Origin: Tous-C4FEB sp044356555
Lineage (GTDB): Bacteria; Verrucomicrobiota; Verrucomicrobiia; Opitutales; Opitutaceae
Assembly: GCA_044356555.1 (NCBI GenBank)
Contig: JBIKWB010000025.1
Span: 1 to 64,000, forward strand
Length of the DNA stretch: 64,000 nucleotides
Direction: 5' to 3'
Shown: one piece after another, positions 7,729 to 16,823 of the stretch
Layout of the letters: each line of letters begins with the position of its first letter
Position numbering within the stretch: the first letter of the stretch is position 1
The notes under the pieces: model-generated
Seen by the model: the letters and a program-made list of their open reading frames with translations, nothing else
Databases searched by the model: none
What the model was told of the DNA's origin: nothing
Translations under genes and position numbers: made by a program

Positions 7729-9636
7729 TCAAACTGCTCCGGAGCGAGTTGTTGAGATCATTTCCCGGACCGCGACGATGACGGCAGTCGGGTCAAGATT
7801 TAGGAGTGAACCTCCGCCGGTCGGCGGGCAACCCGGTGGTTGTAGAATGCGGGTCGGCGCTAAAAAAATTGGGCCGGTGCGAAGAGGGTTGGTCGGTCCG
7901 AAGAGGGCGATGAGCGGCACGCCTAGGGCGTTGGCGAGATGCATGCCGCCTGTGTCATTCGCGACAAGCAGGCGGCTATCGCGAAGGTGCGCGGCGTAAG
8001 TGACAAGGTCCGTTCGGCCGGCAAGATCTAGAACTCGGCCCGACGGAAATCCTCGAGCGATTTCGGCGGTGATGGCCGCGTCGCGCGGGGTGCCGTACAG
8101 CACGAACTTCTGCTCAGGCAAGCCGGCGATCAGAGCACGCCAGTGGTGAATCGGCCAGCGTTTTTCTGGGTTGTTTTCCGATCCTGCAATCAACCCGATG
8201 GTAGGTTCCGGATGTTCCAACCGAGCAAGCACGGGTGACCGGTCGGGTTGAGCTTCGAGGCCGAAATGGCGGAACAGATTCTCCCAAAGGGCGGTTTGGT
8301 GATGGCTGGCCTCGTCAAAGTCTGCGGAAGGCCGATAAGCGTGGGACAAAAAGGGACGGCGGCGACCGGGGCGCACGAGCCCAAAGCGTTGCGGGCTGCA
8401 CGTGAGCCATGCTTCCAAGTCGCCGCGAAACGAATTGGTGAGAAGTAGGACGACGTCAGGGTGTCGGCTGCGGAGACGCCAGAAATGCAGGAAGTAGCCG
8501 AAACCGCGTTTGGGCAGGCCTTCGAGATGATCGGCGATCGCCCACTCTCGAATCAATGGAAGGAGCGCGGGCGCGGCGATGAATGTGAGTTCAGCGTCGG
8601 GCCGCGAAACACGTAACGCGCGGAGCAAGGGGAGAGCCATGACCACGTCGCCAAGCCAATTAGGCAGGCGCACGAAAATGCGGGTCCGGCGGGGGAGGCC
8701 GCTCAAGTTACGCGCCGCAAGGTCGGCCTTGAGCAGGTCGCGTTTGGCGGCGAGGCGGAACCGCTGCGACGGCATGTCCTGATTGCGCCATCGATCGTGG
8801 GACCAAAGCCAAGACGCGCACAAATCGGAATCGCCCGTCAGCAAATTCTCCAGCCAACGGTTGAGCGCGAGGGTGACCCCGGTGCTGCTGTTGTCGTGGG
8901 CGATGGGGGCACAGCCAATCTCGACTCTCCAGAATCCGAGCCGACGTGGATAGATTCCAAAGACGCGGGCGGAGAATTTTTCGGCCATGAGCCCGGGGAG
9001 TTCCGTGGTGGAGCAAACGCGACCGAAGAGGGTGGTTAGGGCGCCTTGCAGGCCGGCATTCTGATCGAAGAGGACGCCCACGAAGCCCTGGCGGCGAAGA
9101 ATCTTCAAAGCCTCGGCAAAGCCGGTTTTTCGGGAGAGCAGTTTCATCCCAAAGCGCTCGCGCGAACCTACGACGAATGCGTTGGCCGTCGGGTTGTCGA
9201 GCGGCCGAAAGATAATGCCAAACTCGGGGAACGGCCCCGGAATCAAAAGGGGTTTTGCCGTCTGGGCCTCCCAGTAGGCGATATGAGGGGAGCAGATGAG
9301 CGTGGCGGCCGGTTCCCGGCGGTGTTGAGCGTAGGCTTCGAGCAAAGAGGGAGAGACGGAGACGATTGTCCGTAGCCGAGATTCGCTCAAAAAAGGGGTC
9401 GCGAGCGAAAGCAGTCCGGTTTCAACCAGACGACGGAAGCTCTCGCGGGCGGTCGAGCGATGCCACGTTTCGGAGCGTTCGGGGAAAGCGTGGTGGAGAT
9501 TCGACAACGCGAGCCGACGTCTCCGTGGGAGGCCAAAAAAAACGGCATCGCCGAGAACCGCGGAAAAGGAGTGTAAGACCGATTCGGGGCAGTGTGCAGC
9601 GAGCCAACCGAGAGTCTTGAGCAGAAGAGTGAGCAC
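7729..9636 (-). CDS. Fused lipid A acyltransferase (LpxL/HtrB-like) and GT9 heptosyltransferase-like protein
   Basis: A two-domain protein of about 635 residues. The N-terminal part (roughly 300 residues) matches the LpxL/HtrB late acyltransferases that add a secondary acyl chain to lipid A; its catalytic HX4E motif is in SPHIAYWE. The C-terminal part (roughly 310 residues) is a family 9 glycosyltransferase of the WaaF/WaaC type, with the N-terminal FVRLPNWLGDVVMALPLL and the C-terminal ANDTGGMHLANALG and LFGPTNP motifs. These are normally separate proteins acting one after the other in lipid A/core assembly on the inner-membrane face. GTG 9636 precedes the first hydrophobic helix. An upstream GTG at 9732 would leave only 2 bp to the divergent gene, so I prefer 9636. 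Confidence 0.88.
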   Translation of the reverse strand: MLTLLLKTLGWLAAHCPESVLHSFSAVLGDAVFFGLPRRRRLALSNLHHAFPERSETWHRSTARESFRRLVETGLLSLATPFLSESRLRTIVSVSPSLLEAYAQHRREPAATLICSPHIAYWEAQTAKPLLIPGPFPEFGIIFRPLDNPTANAFVVGSRERFGMKLLSRKTGFAEALKILRRQGFVGVLFDQNAGLQGALTTLFGRVCSTTELPGLMAEKFSARVFGIYPRRLGFWRVEIGCAPIAHDNSSTGVTLALNRWLENLLTGDSDLCASWLWSHDRWRNQDMPSQRFRLAAKRDLLKADLAARNLSGLPRRTRIFVRLPNWLGDVVMALPLLRALRVSRPDAELTFIAAPALLPLIREWAIADHLEGLPKRGFGYFLHFWRLRSRHPDVVLLLTNSFRGDLEAWLTCSPQRFGLVRPGRRRPFLSHAYRPSADFDEASHHQTALWENLFRHFGLEAQPDRSPVLARLEHPEPTIGLIAGSENNPEKRWPIHHWRALIAGLPEQKFVLYGTPRDAAITAEIARGFPSGRVLDLAGRTDLVTYAAHLRDSRLLVANDTGGMHLANALGVPLIALFGPTNPLRTGPIFLAPTRILQPPGCPPTGGGSLLNLDPTAVIVAVREMISTTRSGAV

Positions 9637-9734
9637 GCGTGCGGGATTTGGCTTTGAATTTGGCCGGGAAACGCCATCAAACGTAACCCTCGCGCGGTTA
9701 AAAGCAGATTCTCTTTGCCCTATCCGCCCCACGC

Positions 9735-10694
9735 ATGACCGAACTTCTCATCATCAAGCCTTCGTCGTTGGGCGATATCGTCCACGGTCTGCAGGTCGCG
9801 ACGACGCTAAAGGCGCATCGGTCCGATCTGAGAATTTCTTGGATCGTGCGCGAGATGTTCGCCCCGCTCGTTAAGGTTTGTGAGGCGGTGGACGAGGTTT
9901 TTGTCTTCGAGCGTGCGGGAGGGGCCAAGGCGTTTCTTAAGCTGATGGCCGAGGTGAGGAAGACAAAGTTCGATTACGTTTTCGATTTTCAGGGTTTGCT
10001 GCGCACGGGCCTGATGACGTCGCGGGCGCTCGGTAAAAAAAAGGTTGGGCGCACGGATGCCCGGGAGATGGCCGGAATGTTTTACGACGAAAAGGTGCCG
10101 CTACCGCCGGAGGGTCGCCGCAGCCATGCGATCGATATTCTTTTGCAATTTTGTCCAGTCCTTGGGGTGAAACCTGAGCTGAGCGGCATCCTTAAATTCC
10201 GTGAGGCGGAGAGCTTGAACTTGAAGTTTACGGATGGTCGGGGGGGCGCAAAGCCGGTTCTGATGTTTCCCGACAGTCGCCGGGCTGAGAAGCGTTGGGG
10301 CGGATTCAAGCAGCTCACCGAGCTGTTGCTGAAGGAAGATCGCTCGCGCAAAGTGGTCTGGGCGGGCAGCAATTACCTGCCGGATCGAAATTCGTTTTCG
10401 GCCGCACAGTTTTTGAATCTCACGGGGAACACGAGTTTGGTTTCCTTGCCTGCGCTCATTCGACGGGCGGAGTGGGTGATCACCAACGACAGCGGCCCAA
10501 TGCATTTAGCCGCGGCCCAAGGCGTGCGCACGATGGGCATTTTTGGACCGACCGATCCGCGTTTGTTTGGACCGTATCCGTTAAATGGTCCGACCAATTT
10601 TGTGGTTCAGGCGCCGGTGGGTGATCTGAAATTGCTGCCGGCCAAGGATGTTTATGGCCGGCTCGAACGTGCCCGCTCCCGGTTTTCCAAATAG
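9735..10694 (+). CDS. Glycosyltransferase family 9 protein (heptosyltransferase I/WaaC-like)
   Basis: This 319-residue GT9 enzyme would add a heptose or related sugar to the lipopolysaccharide inner core from an ADP-sugar. It starts ELLIIKPSSLGDIVHGLQV, the family's N-terminal signature, and contains VITNDSGPMHLAAAQGV and IFGPTDPRLFGPY near the C-terminus. It is divergent from the acyltransferase-GT9 fusion across about 98 bp, which likely holds both promoters. The serS start follows 31 bp later. Acceptor specificity cannot be read from the sequence. Confidence 0.88.
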   Translation: MTELLIIKPSSLGDIVHGLQVATTLKAHRSDLRISWIVREMFAPLVKVCEAVDEVFVFERAGGAKAFLKLMAEVRKTKFDYVFDFQGLLRTGLMTSRALGKKKVGRTDAREMAGMFYDEKVPLPPEGRRSHAIDILLQFCPVLGVKPELSGILKFREAESLNLKFTDGRGGAKPVLMFPDSRRAEKRWGGFKQLTELLLKEDRSRKVVWAGSNYLPDRNSFSAAQFLNLTGNTSLVSLPALIRRAEWVITNDSGPMHLAAAQGVRTMGIFGPTDPRLFGPYPLNGPTNFVVQAPVGDLKLLPAKDVYGRLERARSRFSK

Positions 10695-10725
10695 GACGTC
10701 GCTCGGACTTTTTTCATTTTTTTCC

Positions 10726-11994
10726 ATGCTCGACCCAAAGTTGATTCGCGAAACTCCTGAACTTGTTCGTGCCGCGCTTGCCAAGAAACACCTGTTGGTG
10801 GATCTCGACGCGGTGCTGGCGGTCGACGCTGCGTGGCGGACGCTGCTGCAGGAAGTCGAGTTGCTGCGTTCGACCCAAAAAGCGGCGAATACGGCTATGG
10901 CGGCGTTGCCCAAGGGCTCGCCTGAGTTTATCGCCAAGGTGCAGGAAATGAAGGCGGTCTCGGGCCAAGTGAAAGAGAAGGAAGTTCAGTTAAAGGACGC
11001 CGAGGAGAAGGTCCGCGTGGCGATGTTGTCTTTGCCGAATCTGCCTCATGCGAGCGTGCCCGAAGGTCGGACGCCGGAAGAGAATGTAACCTTTGCGACG
11101 CATGGTGACATCTCATCCGTTTCCGGGCACGCGGTGCCGCATTGGGAAATCACGGGGTTTGAACGGCTCTTTGATTTTGCGCGCGGCGCGAAGGTGACGG
11201 GGGCGGGGTTTCCGTTTTATGTCGGAGATGGGGCGCGGATCGTGCGGGCACTCCTGCAATTCTTTTTGGATGAAAATGTGAAAGCCGGCTACACCGAGGT
11301 TTCCCCCCCGATCTTCGTGAACGCGGCGAGCGCGACGGCCACGGGGCAACTGCCCGATAAGGAGGGGCAAATGTATGAGACTTCCGACCCGCTTTATGCG
11401 GTCCCGACGGCCGAGGTTCCGTTGACGAACTTTTTCAGGGACGAGATCGTGGATGAAAGCATGCTGCCGATTTATCGCTGCGCCTATACGCCTTGTTTTC
11501 GGCGCGAGGCAGGCAGTTACGGTAAGGATGTTCGCGGATTGAATCGTCTGCACCAATTCGATAAAGTGGAATTGTTAAAATGGGTGCATCCGGCAACGAG
11601 CTATGACGAGTTGGACAAATTGCGCGGCGATGCAGAGCGCTTGTTGCGGAAACTGGAGTTGCCCTATCGAGTGCTGTTGATGTGCGGGGGCGACGTGGGC
11701 TTTGCCCAGGCCAAAAAATACGATCTTGAAGTTTGGGCGTCGGGTCAGAAGCGCTGGCTCGAGGTGTCGAGTTGCTCAAATTTCGAGGCGTTCCAGGCGC
11801 GACGGGCGCAGATTCGCTTTCGGGCCAAGGACACTGGAAAGCCCGAACTTGTGCATACGATCAATGGTTCCGGTCTGGCTGTTCCCCGGGTGTTGGCGGC
11901 GCTTCTTGAGAACAATCTGCAGCCGGATGGGCGGGTCAGAATCCCGGCTCCTTTAGTTCCTTATTTTGGTAAGGAGTACCTGAGCTTTACGTGA
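10726..11994 (+). CDS. serS: Serine--tRNA ligase
   Basis: SerS charges tRNA-Ser (and tRNA-Sec) with serine. The 422-residue protein has the N-terminal coiled-coil tRNA-binding arm (about residues 30-105, starting MLDPKLIRETPELVRAAL) and a class II core. The core shows motif 2 CFRREAGSYGKDVRGLNRLHQF and motif 3 with NGSGLAVPRVLAALLEN. ATG 10726 matches the universal MLDxKLIR start; the longer frame adds 26 unrelated residues. It appears to be monocistronic or read through from the GT9 gene. Confidence 0.95.
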   Translation: MLDPKLIRETPELVRAALAKKHLLVDLDAVLAVDAAWRTLLQEVELLRSTQKAANTAMAALPKGSPEFIAKVQEMKAVSGQVKEKEVQLKDAEEKVRVAMLSLPNLPHASVPEGRTPEENVTFATHGDISSVSGHAVPHWEITGFERLFDFARGAKVTGAGFPFYVGDGARIVRALLQFFLDENVKAGYTEVSPPIFVNAASATATGQLPDKEGQMYETSDPLYAVPTAEVPLTNFFRDEIVDESMLPIYRCAYTPCFRREAGSYGKDVRGLNRLHQFDKVELLKWVHPATSYDELDKLRGDAERLLRKLELPYRVLLMCGGDVGFAQAKKYDLEVWASGQKRWLEVSSCSNFEAFQARRAQIRFRAKDTGKPELVHTINGSGLAVPRVLAALLENNLQPDGRVRIPAPLVPYFGKEYLSFT

Positions 11995-12038
11995 TTCGCA
12001 CCTGCCGACGGATTGGGCCGACGGGAATTCACTGATAA

Positions 12039-13058
12039 ATGAAGCGTCACCCGATCGACTGGCCGGCAGTCGCGACGAGGCTTGGGCAGTTGATCCCGCG
12101 GGAGCGCCTGCATCCGGAGGTTTTGATTTGGGCAAATGGCCGGCCAGCCCGCGAGCGATGGGCCGTTGCGCTCTCAGGGGGCGCGGACTCCACGGCTCTG
12201 TTGTTGCTGCTTTGGGCGCACTGGCCGGAAAAGCGCCAACGGCTGCTGGTGCTGCATTTCGATCACCGATTGCGGGGAAAGGCTTCGCGGGATGACGCAC
12301 TGTTTTGTCAGAGCGTTTGCTCGGGGCTTGGGGTGGTTTTTGTCGGGGGGCATTGGTCACGTCCGCCGAAGGCCCCAAGTGAAGCGGCGGCTCGAACCAA
12401 GCGATTTGAATTTTTCCAACGGGAGCTTGGTCGGAGGCGCATCTCGGCTCTCTGGCTAGGGCAACAGCAGGACGATATCGCCGAAACGCTTTTGATGAGA
12501 TTGGCTCGGGGGAGTGGGACGGCGGGATTGGCGGCGCCCAGACCGATTCATTTCCTGCCGAAGAACCGAATCCACCTCCGGCCGATGTTGACGTTGAAAA
12601 AGGAAGCGATCCAAACCGGTTTAGTTTCTGCCGGAGCAAACTGGAGAGAGGACGCGACCAACCAAGAAGGGACTTTTTTTAGGAACCGGGTGCGGAACGA
12701 CGTCTTGTCAGTTTGGCGGGAGGCTTCAAAACGGGATGCAGTGGCTGGCGCAGCACTGTCGAGAGAGCTCTTGGCCGAGGACGACGACGCATTGGGGCAC
12801 TGGCTTGATCGATTATTTCCCGACGGGATTGAGCGATCGTTGGATTTGAAGAGATTTGCTGGGGTGCCGCGGGCGATCGTGAGGCGGGCTTTGCATCGTT
12901 GGCTGGCGGCGCAACCAAGACCGGTTGAGATCTCCAAGCAGGGCTTTGAACGGCTCTTGACGGCGACCGTGCTGGGGCGTGACACGCGTCAAAGTTTGGG
13001 CCGACTGCTGTTCGCGCGCATTCGAAAAGGTGTGTTGGAGGCTCAAAAAGCGCGGTAA
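12039..13058 (+). CDS. tilS: tRNA(Ile)-lysidine synthase
   Basis: TilS adds lysine to C34 of tRNA-Ile2 so that it reads AUA codons; it is an essential N-type ATP pyrophosphatase. The PP-loop SGGADS is at about residues 46-51, followed by LVLHFDHRLRGKASRDDALF and GQQQDDIAETLLMRLARGSG. The family's conserved NWREDATN and RNRVRNDVL segments lie around residues 205-225. The 339-residue length fits a form lacking a large C-terminal extension. It sits between serS and ftsH, and tilS next to ftsH is a common bacterial arrangement. Confidence 0.93.
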   Translation: MKRHPIDWPAVATRLGQLIPRERLHPEVLIWANGRPARERWAVALSGGADSTALLLLLWAHWPEKRQRLLVLHFDHRLRGKASRDDALFCQSVCSGLGVVFVGGHWSRPPKAPSEAAARTKRFEFFQRELGRRRISALWLGQQQDDIAETLLMRLARGSGTAGLAAPRPIHFLPKNRIHLRPMLTLKKEAIQTGLVSAGANWREDATNQEGTFFRNRVRNDVLSVWREASKRDAVAGAALSRELLAEDDDALGHWLDRLFPDGIERSLDLKRFAGVPRAIVRRALHRWLAAQPRPVEISKQGFERLLTATVLGRDTRQSLGRLLFARIRKGVLEAQKAR

Positions 13059-13150
13059 GGTATCAGTGGGATTGGACCTTCCTTTTCCTCGGGCAGCCAA
13101 TTGACTTATTGCGCGGGAACATCAGGCTCCGTCATCCAGTCCATTTTTAA

Positions 13151-15178
13151 ATGTCTGACGCTGAAAATAACAAAAAGCCCCGTCGTCCCATTAAGAACCT
13201 GCCGCCTGAACGTTTTCAGCCGAAGGTCCTTTTTATCTGGTTAGCGATATTTGCAGCTGTCGTGGCTTTGCTGGTGTGGTCGCCAGGGATTACCACAAGT
13301 CCGGCCAAGTTAACGATTCAAGAGGTCATCGACAGGGCGGAGGCGGGAGAGGTCGCCAAAGGCACGATTAGCCCGGATTCTTCAGGTGGACGTGATTGGG
13401 TGTCGATAAAGGGCGAGTTGGCTGAGAGTCAAAAATTGAAGGGGGAACGTGGCGTGGAGACGAATCAGTTCGTTGCCGCGGGCCGTCTGACCGATGCGAA
13501 CATGGAGCGGCTGCAAAAATCGAAGAAATTTGTGGAGCAACAATCGCAAACACTGTTGTCCGCAATTTTGGTCCAGGTGATTCCCTTTTTACTGATCATC
13601 GGGCTGCTTTATTTTCTATTTGTTCGTCAGCTAAAACAGGCCGGACGCGGGGCCATGAGCTTTGGCAAAAGCAGGGCGAAACTGCTGACACGTGATCGGG
13701 ATAAGGTAACGTTTGCGGACGTCGCCGGTTGCGATGAAGCCAAAGAGGAGGTCAGCGAGGTCGTCGACTTCCTGAAAGATCCGAAGAAATTTACAAAGAT
13801 GGGTGGGAAGATCCCGCGTGGAATCTTATTGGTCGGCTCCCCGGGCACGGGAAAGACCCTTCTCGCGAAAGCGGTCGCGGGTGAGGCGGATGTGCCGTTT
13901 TTCAGTATTTCAGGTTCAGATTTTGTTGAAATGTTCGTCGGTGTCGGCGCAAGCCGGGTGCGTGACATGTTTGAGCAAGGCAGGAAAAGTGCGCCTTGTT
14001 TGATTTTCATTGATGAAATCGACGCGGTGGGTCGGCAGCGCGGAGCCGGTGTCGGTGGCGGTAACGATGAACGTGAGCAGACGCTAAATTCTCTTTTGGT
14101 GGAGATGGACGGTTTCGACACCACCGAGGGTGTGATCATTATCGCAGCAACAAATCGCCCCGATGTGTTGGACAGTGCGTTGCTTCGTCCAGGCCGGTTT
14201 GATCGCCAAGTTCATGTCGATCTGCCCGACGTCGTGGGCCGGGAGCAAATTCTGCGTGTTCATGCAAAGAAGATTAACCTGGTGGATGCGATCGATCTGG
14301 CGGTTATCGCTCGCGGTACCCCGGGACTCTCTGGGGCTGAGTTGGCGAACTTACTCAACGAAGCCGCACTGCTTGCCGCGAGGCGGGATAAGAAGAAGGT
14401 GGAAATGATTGATATCGACGATGCGCGCGAGAAGGTGCAGTTCGGTCGCGAACACCGGCGGTTGATGGATGACGATGAGAAGAAACTGACCGCTTACCAC
14501 GAAGCTGGCCACGCCTTGGTGCAAGGTGTCTTGGATGATGGCACCATGCCGGTTCACAAAGTAACGATCATCCCGCGAGGCCGAAGTTTGGGTAGCACGA
14601 TGTTTATACCAAAGAAGGACCTGCTGACGCACGCGATGAAACGGATGTTGAATCAAATTGCGATGGGGTTGGGGGGCCGAATCGCGGAAGAGTTGGTGCT
14701 CGGCGATATCTCGAGTGGTGCTGCCGGCGACATCAAGCAGGTTACCAAGATTGCCCGCCACATGGTCTGCGATTGGGGAATGAGCCCACTTGGTCCAATT
14801 TCGTTCGGGGATAATCAGGATACGGTGTTCCTTGGTAGGGAGATTACGCGTTCAGAGAATGTTTCCGAGGAAACGGCTCGGAAAATTGACGTCGAAATCC
14901 ATCGAATCATCACGGAGCAATATGCTCGCGCGACCCAACTGATCACCGGGCATAGATCGGCCCTCGACAAGATCGCCGAAGCGTTGCTGGAGCACGAGAC
15001 GATCGAGGGTAAGCACGTGCTGGAAATTATCCAACACGGCGAACTTCGCTCGGCCGTGATTGTCGCGCCGCCTTCAAAATATTCGGAGAAAGCGATCGAG
15101 AAAAAGTCGGCCGAAAAACCTGCGGCGAACGAATCAATTGACCCTGGCAGCCCGGCGGCAGCACCGAATCCCGCTTAG
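13151..15178 (+). CDS. ftsH: ATP-dependent zinc metalloprotease FtsH
   Basis: A membrane-anchored AAA+ protease that degrades misfolded membrane proteins and regulators. The 675-residue chain has two membrane helices (about residues 28-46 and 140-160) flanking a periplasmic domain. The AAA domain has Walker A GSPGTGKT at about 229, Walker B LIFIDEIDAVG and the second region of homology. The M41 peptidase domain has the zinc site HEAGH at residues 450-454. The C-terminal tail is rich in Ala, Pro and Lys. All key residues are present. Confidence 0.97.
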   Translation: MSDAENNKKPRRPIKNLPPERFQPKVLFIWLAIFAAVVALLVWSPGITTSPAKLTIQEVIDRAEAGEVAKGTISPDSSGGRDWVSIKGELAESQKLKGERGVETNQFVAAGRLTDANMERLQKSKKFVEQQSQTLLSAILVQVIPFLLIIGLLYFLFVRQLKQAGRGAMSFGKSRAKLLTRDRDKVTFADVAGCDEAKEEVSEVVDFLKDPKKFTKMGGKIPRGILLVGSPGTGKTLLAKAVAGEADVPFFSISGSDFVEMFVGVGASRVRDMFEQGRKSAPCLIFIDEIDAVGRQRGAGVGGGNDEREQTLNSLLVEMDGFDTTEGVIIIAATNRPDVLDSALLRPGRFDRQVHVDLPDVVGREQILRVHAKKINLVDAIDLAVIARGTPGLSGAELANLLNEAALLAARRDKKKVEMIDIDDAREKVQFGREHRRLMDDDEKKLTAYHEAGHALVQGVLDDGTMPVHKVTIIPRGRSLGSTMFIPKKDLLTHAMKRMLNQIAMGLGGRIAEELVLGDISSGAAGDIKQVTKIARHMVCDWGMSPLGPISFGDNQDTVFLGREITRSENVSEETARKIDVEIHRIITEQYARATQLITGHRSALDKIAEALLEHETIEGKHVLEIIQHGELRSAVIVAPPSKYSEKAIEKKSAEKPAANESIDPGSPAAAPNPA

Positions 15179-15299
15179 TTTGCAGTTAAGGTTCAGGGTC
15201 GATCCAAAGCTTTGGTTACGTTCCGGGGGCCAAGTTTGATTAGAGAGAATTCGCGCTTGGTTTCTGATCGTCTCGTCAGCATCTTTCCGCCCTTTATTT

Positions 15300-16658
15300 A
15301 TGAAAATTTGTTGTATCGGCGCGGGTTATGTCGGTGGTCCAACGATGGCGATGATTGCCTTCAAGGCACCCGGTATTCAGGTAACCGTGGTCGACATGAA
15401 TGCGGCCAGGATCGCAGCTTGGAACTCCGATACTTTGCCAATTTATGAGCCCGGCCTCGATGACGTTGTGAGGCAATGTCGGGGTAAAAATCTGTTCTTT
15501 TCGACGGATGTAATCGGCACGATCAAAGCGGCAGAGGTGATCTTTGTCGCCGTCAACACACCGACAAAGAGTTACGGGGTGGGCGCGGGGAGAGCCGCCG
15601 ATTTGCGATATATAGAATCGGTCGCGCGCACGATTGCCGAGGTTTCTGATGGCTCGAAAATCATCGTCGAAAAATCGACTATTCCTGTAAAGACCGCCGA
15701 AACCATCAAGGACATCTTGGCCGCAAATTCGCGTGGAGCGAAGTTTCAGGTTCTTTCGAATCCCGAATTTTTGGCCGAAGGCACTGCAATTGCCGATTTG
15801 CTCAACCCGGATCGCGTGCTGATTGGCGGCGAGCGAACACCGGAGGGCGAGTTGGCGGTAAAGACTTTGGTCAGCGTTTATGCTAATTGGGTTCCGTTAG
15901 ATCGAATCATCACCACCAATCTGTGGTCGTCTGAGTTATCGAAGCTAGTGGCGAATGCGTTTTTAGCCCAACGGATATCTTCGATTAACTCGATTTCTGC
16001 GCTGTGCGAGGCCACCGGAGCGGACGTGGACGAGGTTGCGAATGCAATTGGAAGGGACTCACGCATCGGGTCCAAATTTTTGAAGGCGTCAGTCGGATTT
16101 GGCGGCTCTTGTTTTCAAAAGGATATTTTGAATCTGGCGTACCTTTGCGAGAAATTCGGGCTACCCGAGGTCTCTGCTTATTGGGAAAGCGTGGTGAAGA
16201 TGAATGACTGGCAAAAGCATCGTTTCGCGGCCCGAATTGTGAGCTCTCTGTACAACAGTGTCGCTGGGAAGCGGATCGCAGTGCTCGGGTTTGCGTTCAA
16301 GAAAGATACAAATGACACCCGGGAGTCAGCGGCCATCGCGGTCTGCCAAGATTTGCTCGATGAACAGGCTAACGTTGTGGTTTATGATCCGAAAGTGTCG
16401 GCCGTTGAGGTTAATCGCGATCTATTCGGCGCGAACACGCCCAATCCAAGGCTTTCGGTAGCAAACGACCCCTATGCAGCCGTGGTTGGAGCTCATGCCT
16501 TGGCGGTCCTAACTGAGTGGGACGAGTTCAAGCGGTTGGATTTCGCCAAGATCTACGATGCAATGGCAAAGCCAGCTTTTATTTTTGACGGGCGAAATAT
16601 TCTGGAATTGGACAAGTTGAAAGTGCTCGGTTTTAGGACCAGCGGGATCGGTAAGTGA
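15300..16658 (+). CDS. UDP-glucose 6-dehydrogenase
   Basis: The enzyme oxidises UDP-glucose twice with NAD+ to UDP-glucuronate, a precursor for surface polysaccharides. The N-terminal Rossmann motif GAGYVGGPT, the VVDMN segment, the NTPTK motif, the VEKSTIPVKT block and SNPEFLAEGTA are all present. The catalytic cysteine lies in FGGSCFQKD (Cys at about residue 271). The 452-residue length and the long NPRLS-containing C-terminal domain resemble the longer eukaryote-like branch. It starts with ATG 120 bp after ftsH. Confidence 0.93.
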   Translation: MKICCIGAGYVGGPTMAMIAFKAPGIQVTVVDMNAARIAAWNSDTLPIYEPGLDDVVRQCRGKNLFFSTDVIGTIKAAEVIFVAVNTPTKSYGVGAGRAADLRYIESVARTIAEVSDGSKIIVEKSTIPVKTAETIKDILAANSRGAKFQVLSNPEFLAEGTAIADLLNPDRVLIGGERTPEGELAVKTLVSVYANWVPLDRIITTNLWSSELSKLVANAFLAQRISSINSISALCEATGADVDEVANAIGRDSRIGSKFLKASVGFGGSCFQKDILNLAYLCEKFGLPEVSAYWESVVKMNDWQKHRFAARIVSSLYNSVAGKRIAVLGFAFKKDTNDTRESAAIAVCQDLLDEQANVVVYDPKVSAVEVNRDLFGANTPNPRLSVANDPYAAVVGAHALAVLTEWDEFKRLDFAKIYDAMAKPAFIFDGRNILELDKLKVLGFRTSGIGK

Positions 16659-16823
16659 TACCCTGTTCCACGGCGGAACCGGTCTCGGGCGAGGAACGGG
16701 CGCGTTTTTTTGGTGTTTTTCCCGCTGAGCATGGATGTTTTGACTAAAATCGGATCACACCCGCACAGACCAATTCGACCTTGCTTCACCTGAGCTGCGA
16801 CCTAATTTTCTGACTTTATCCCT

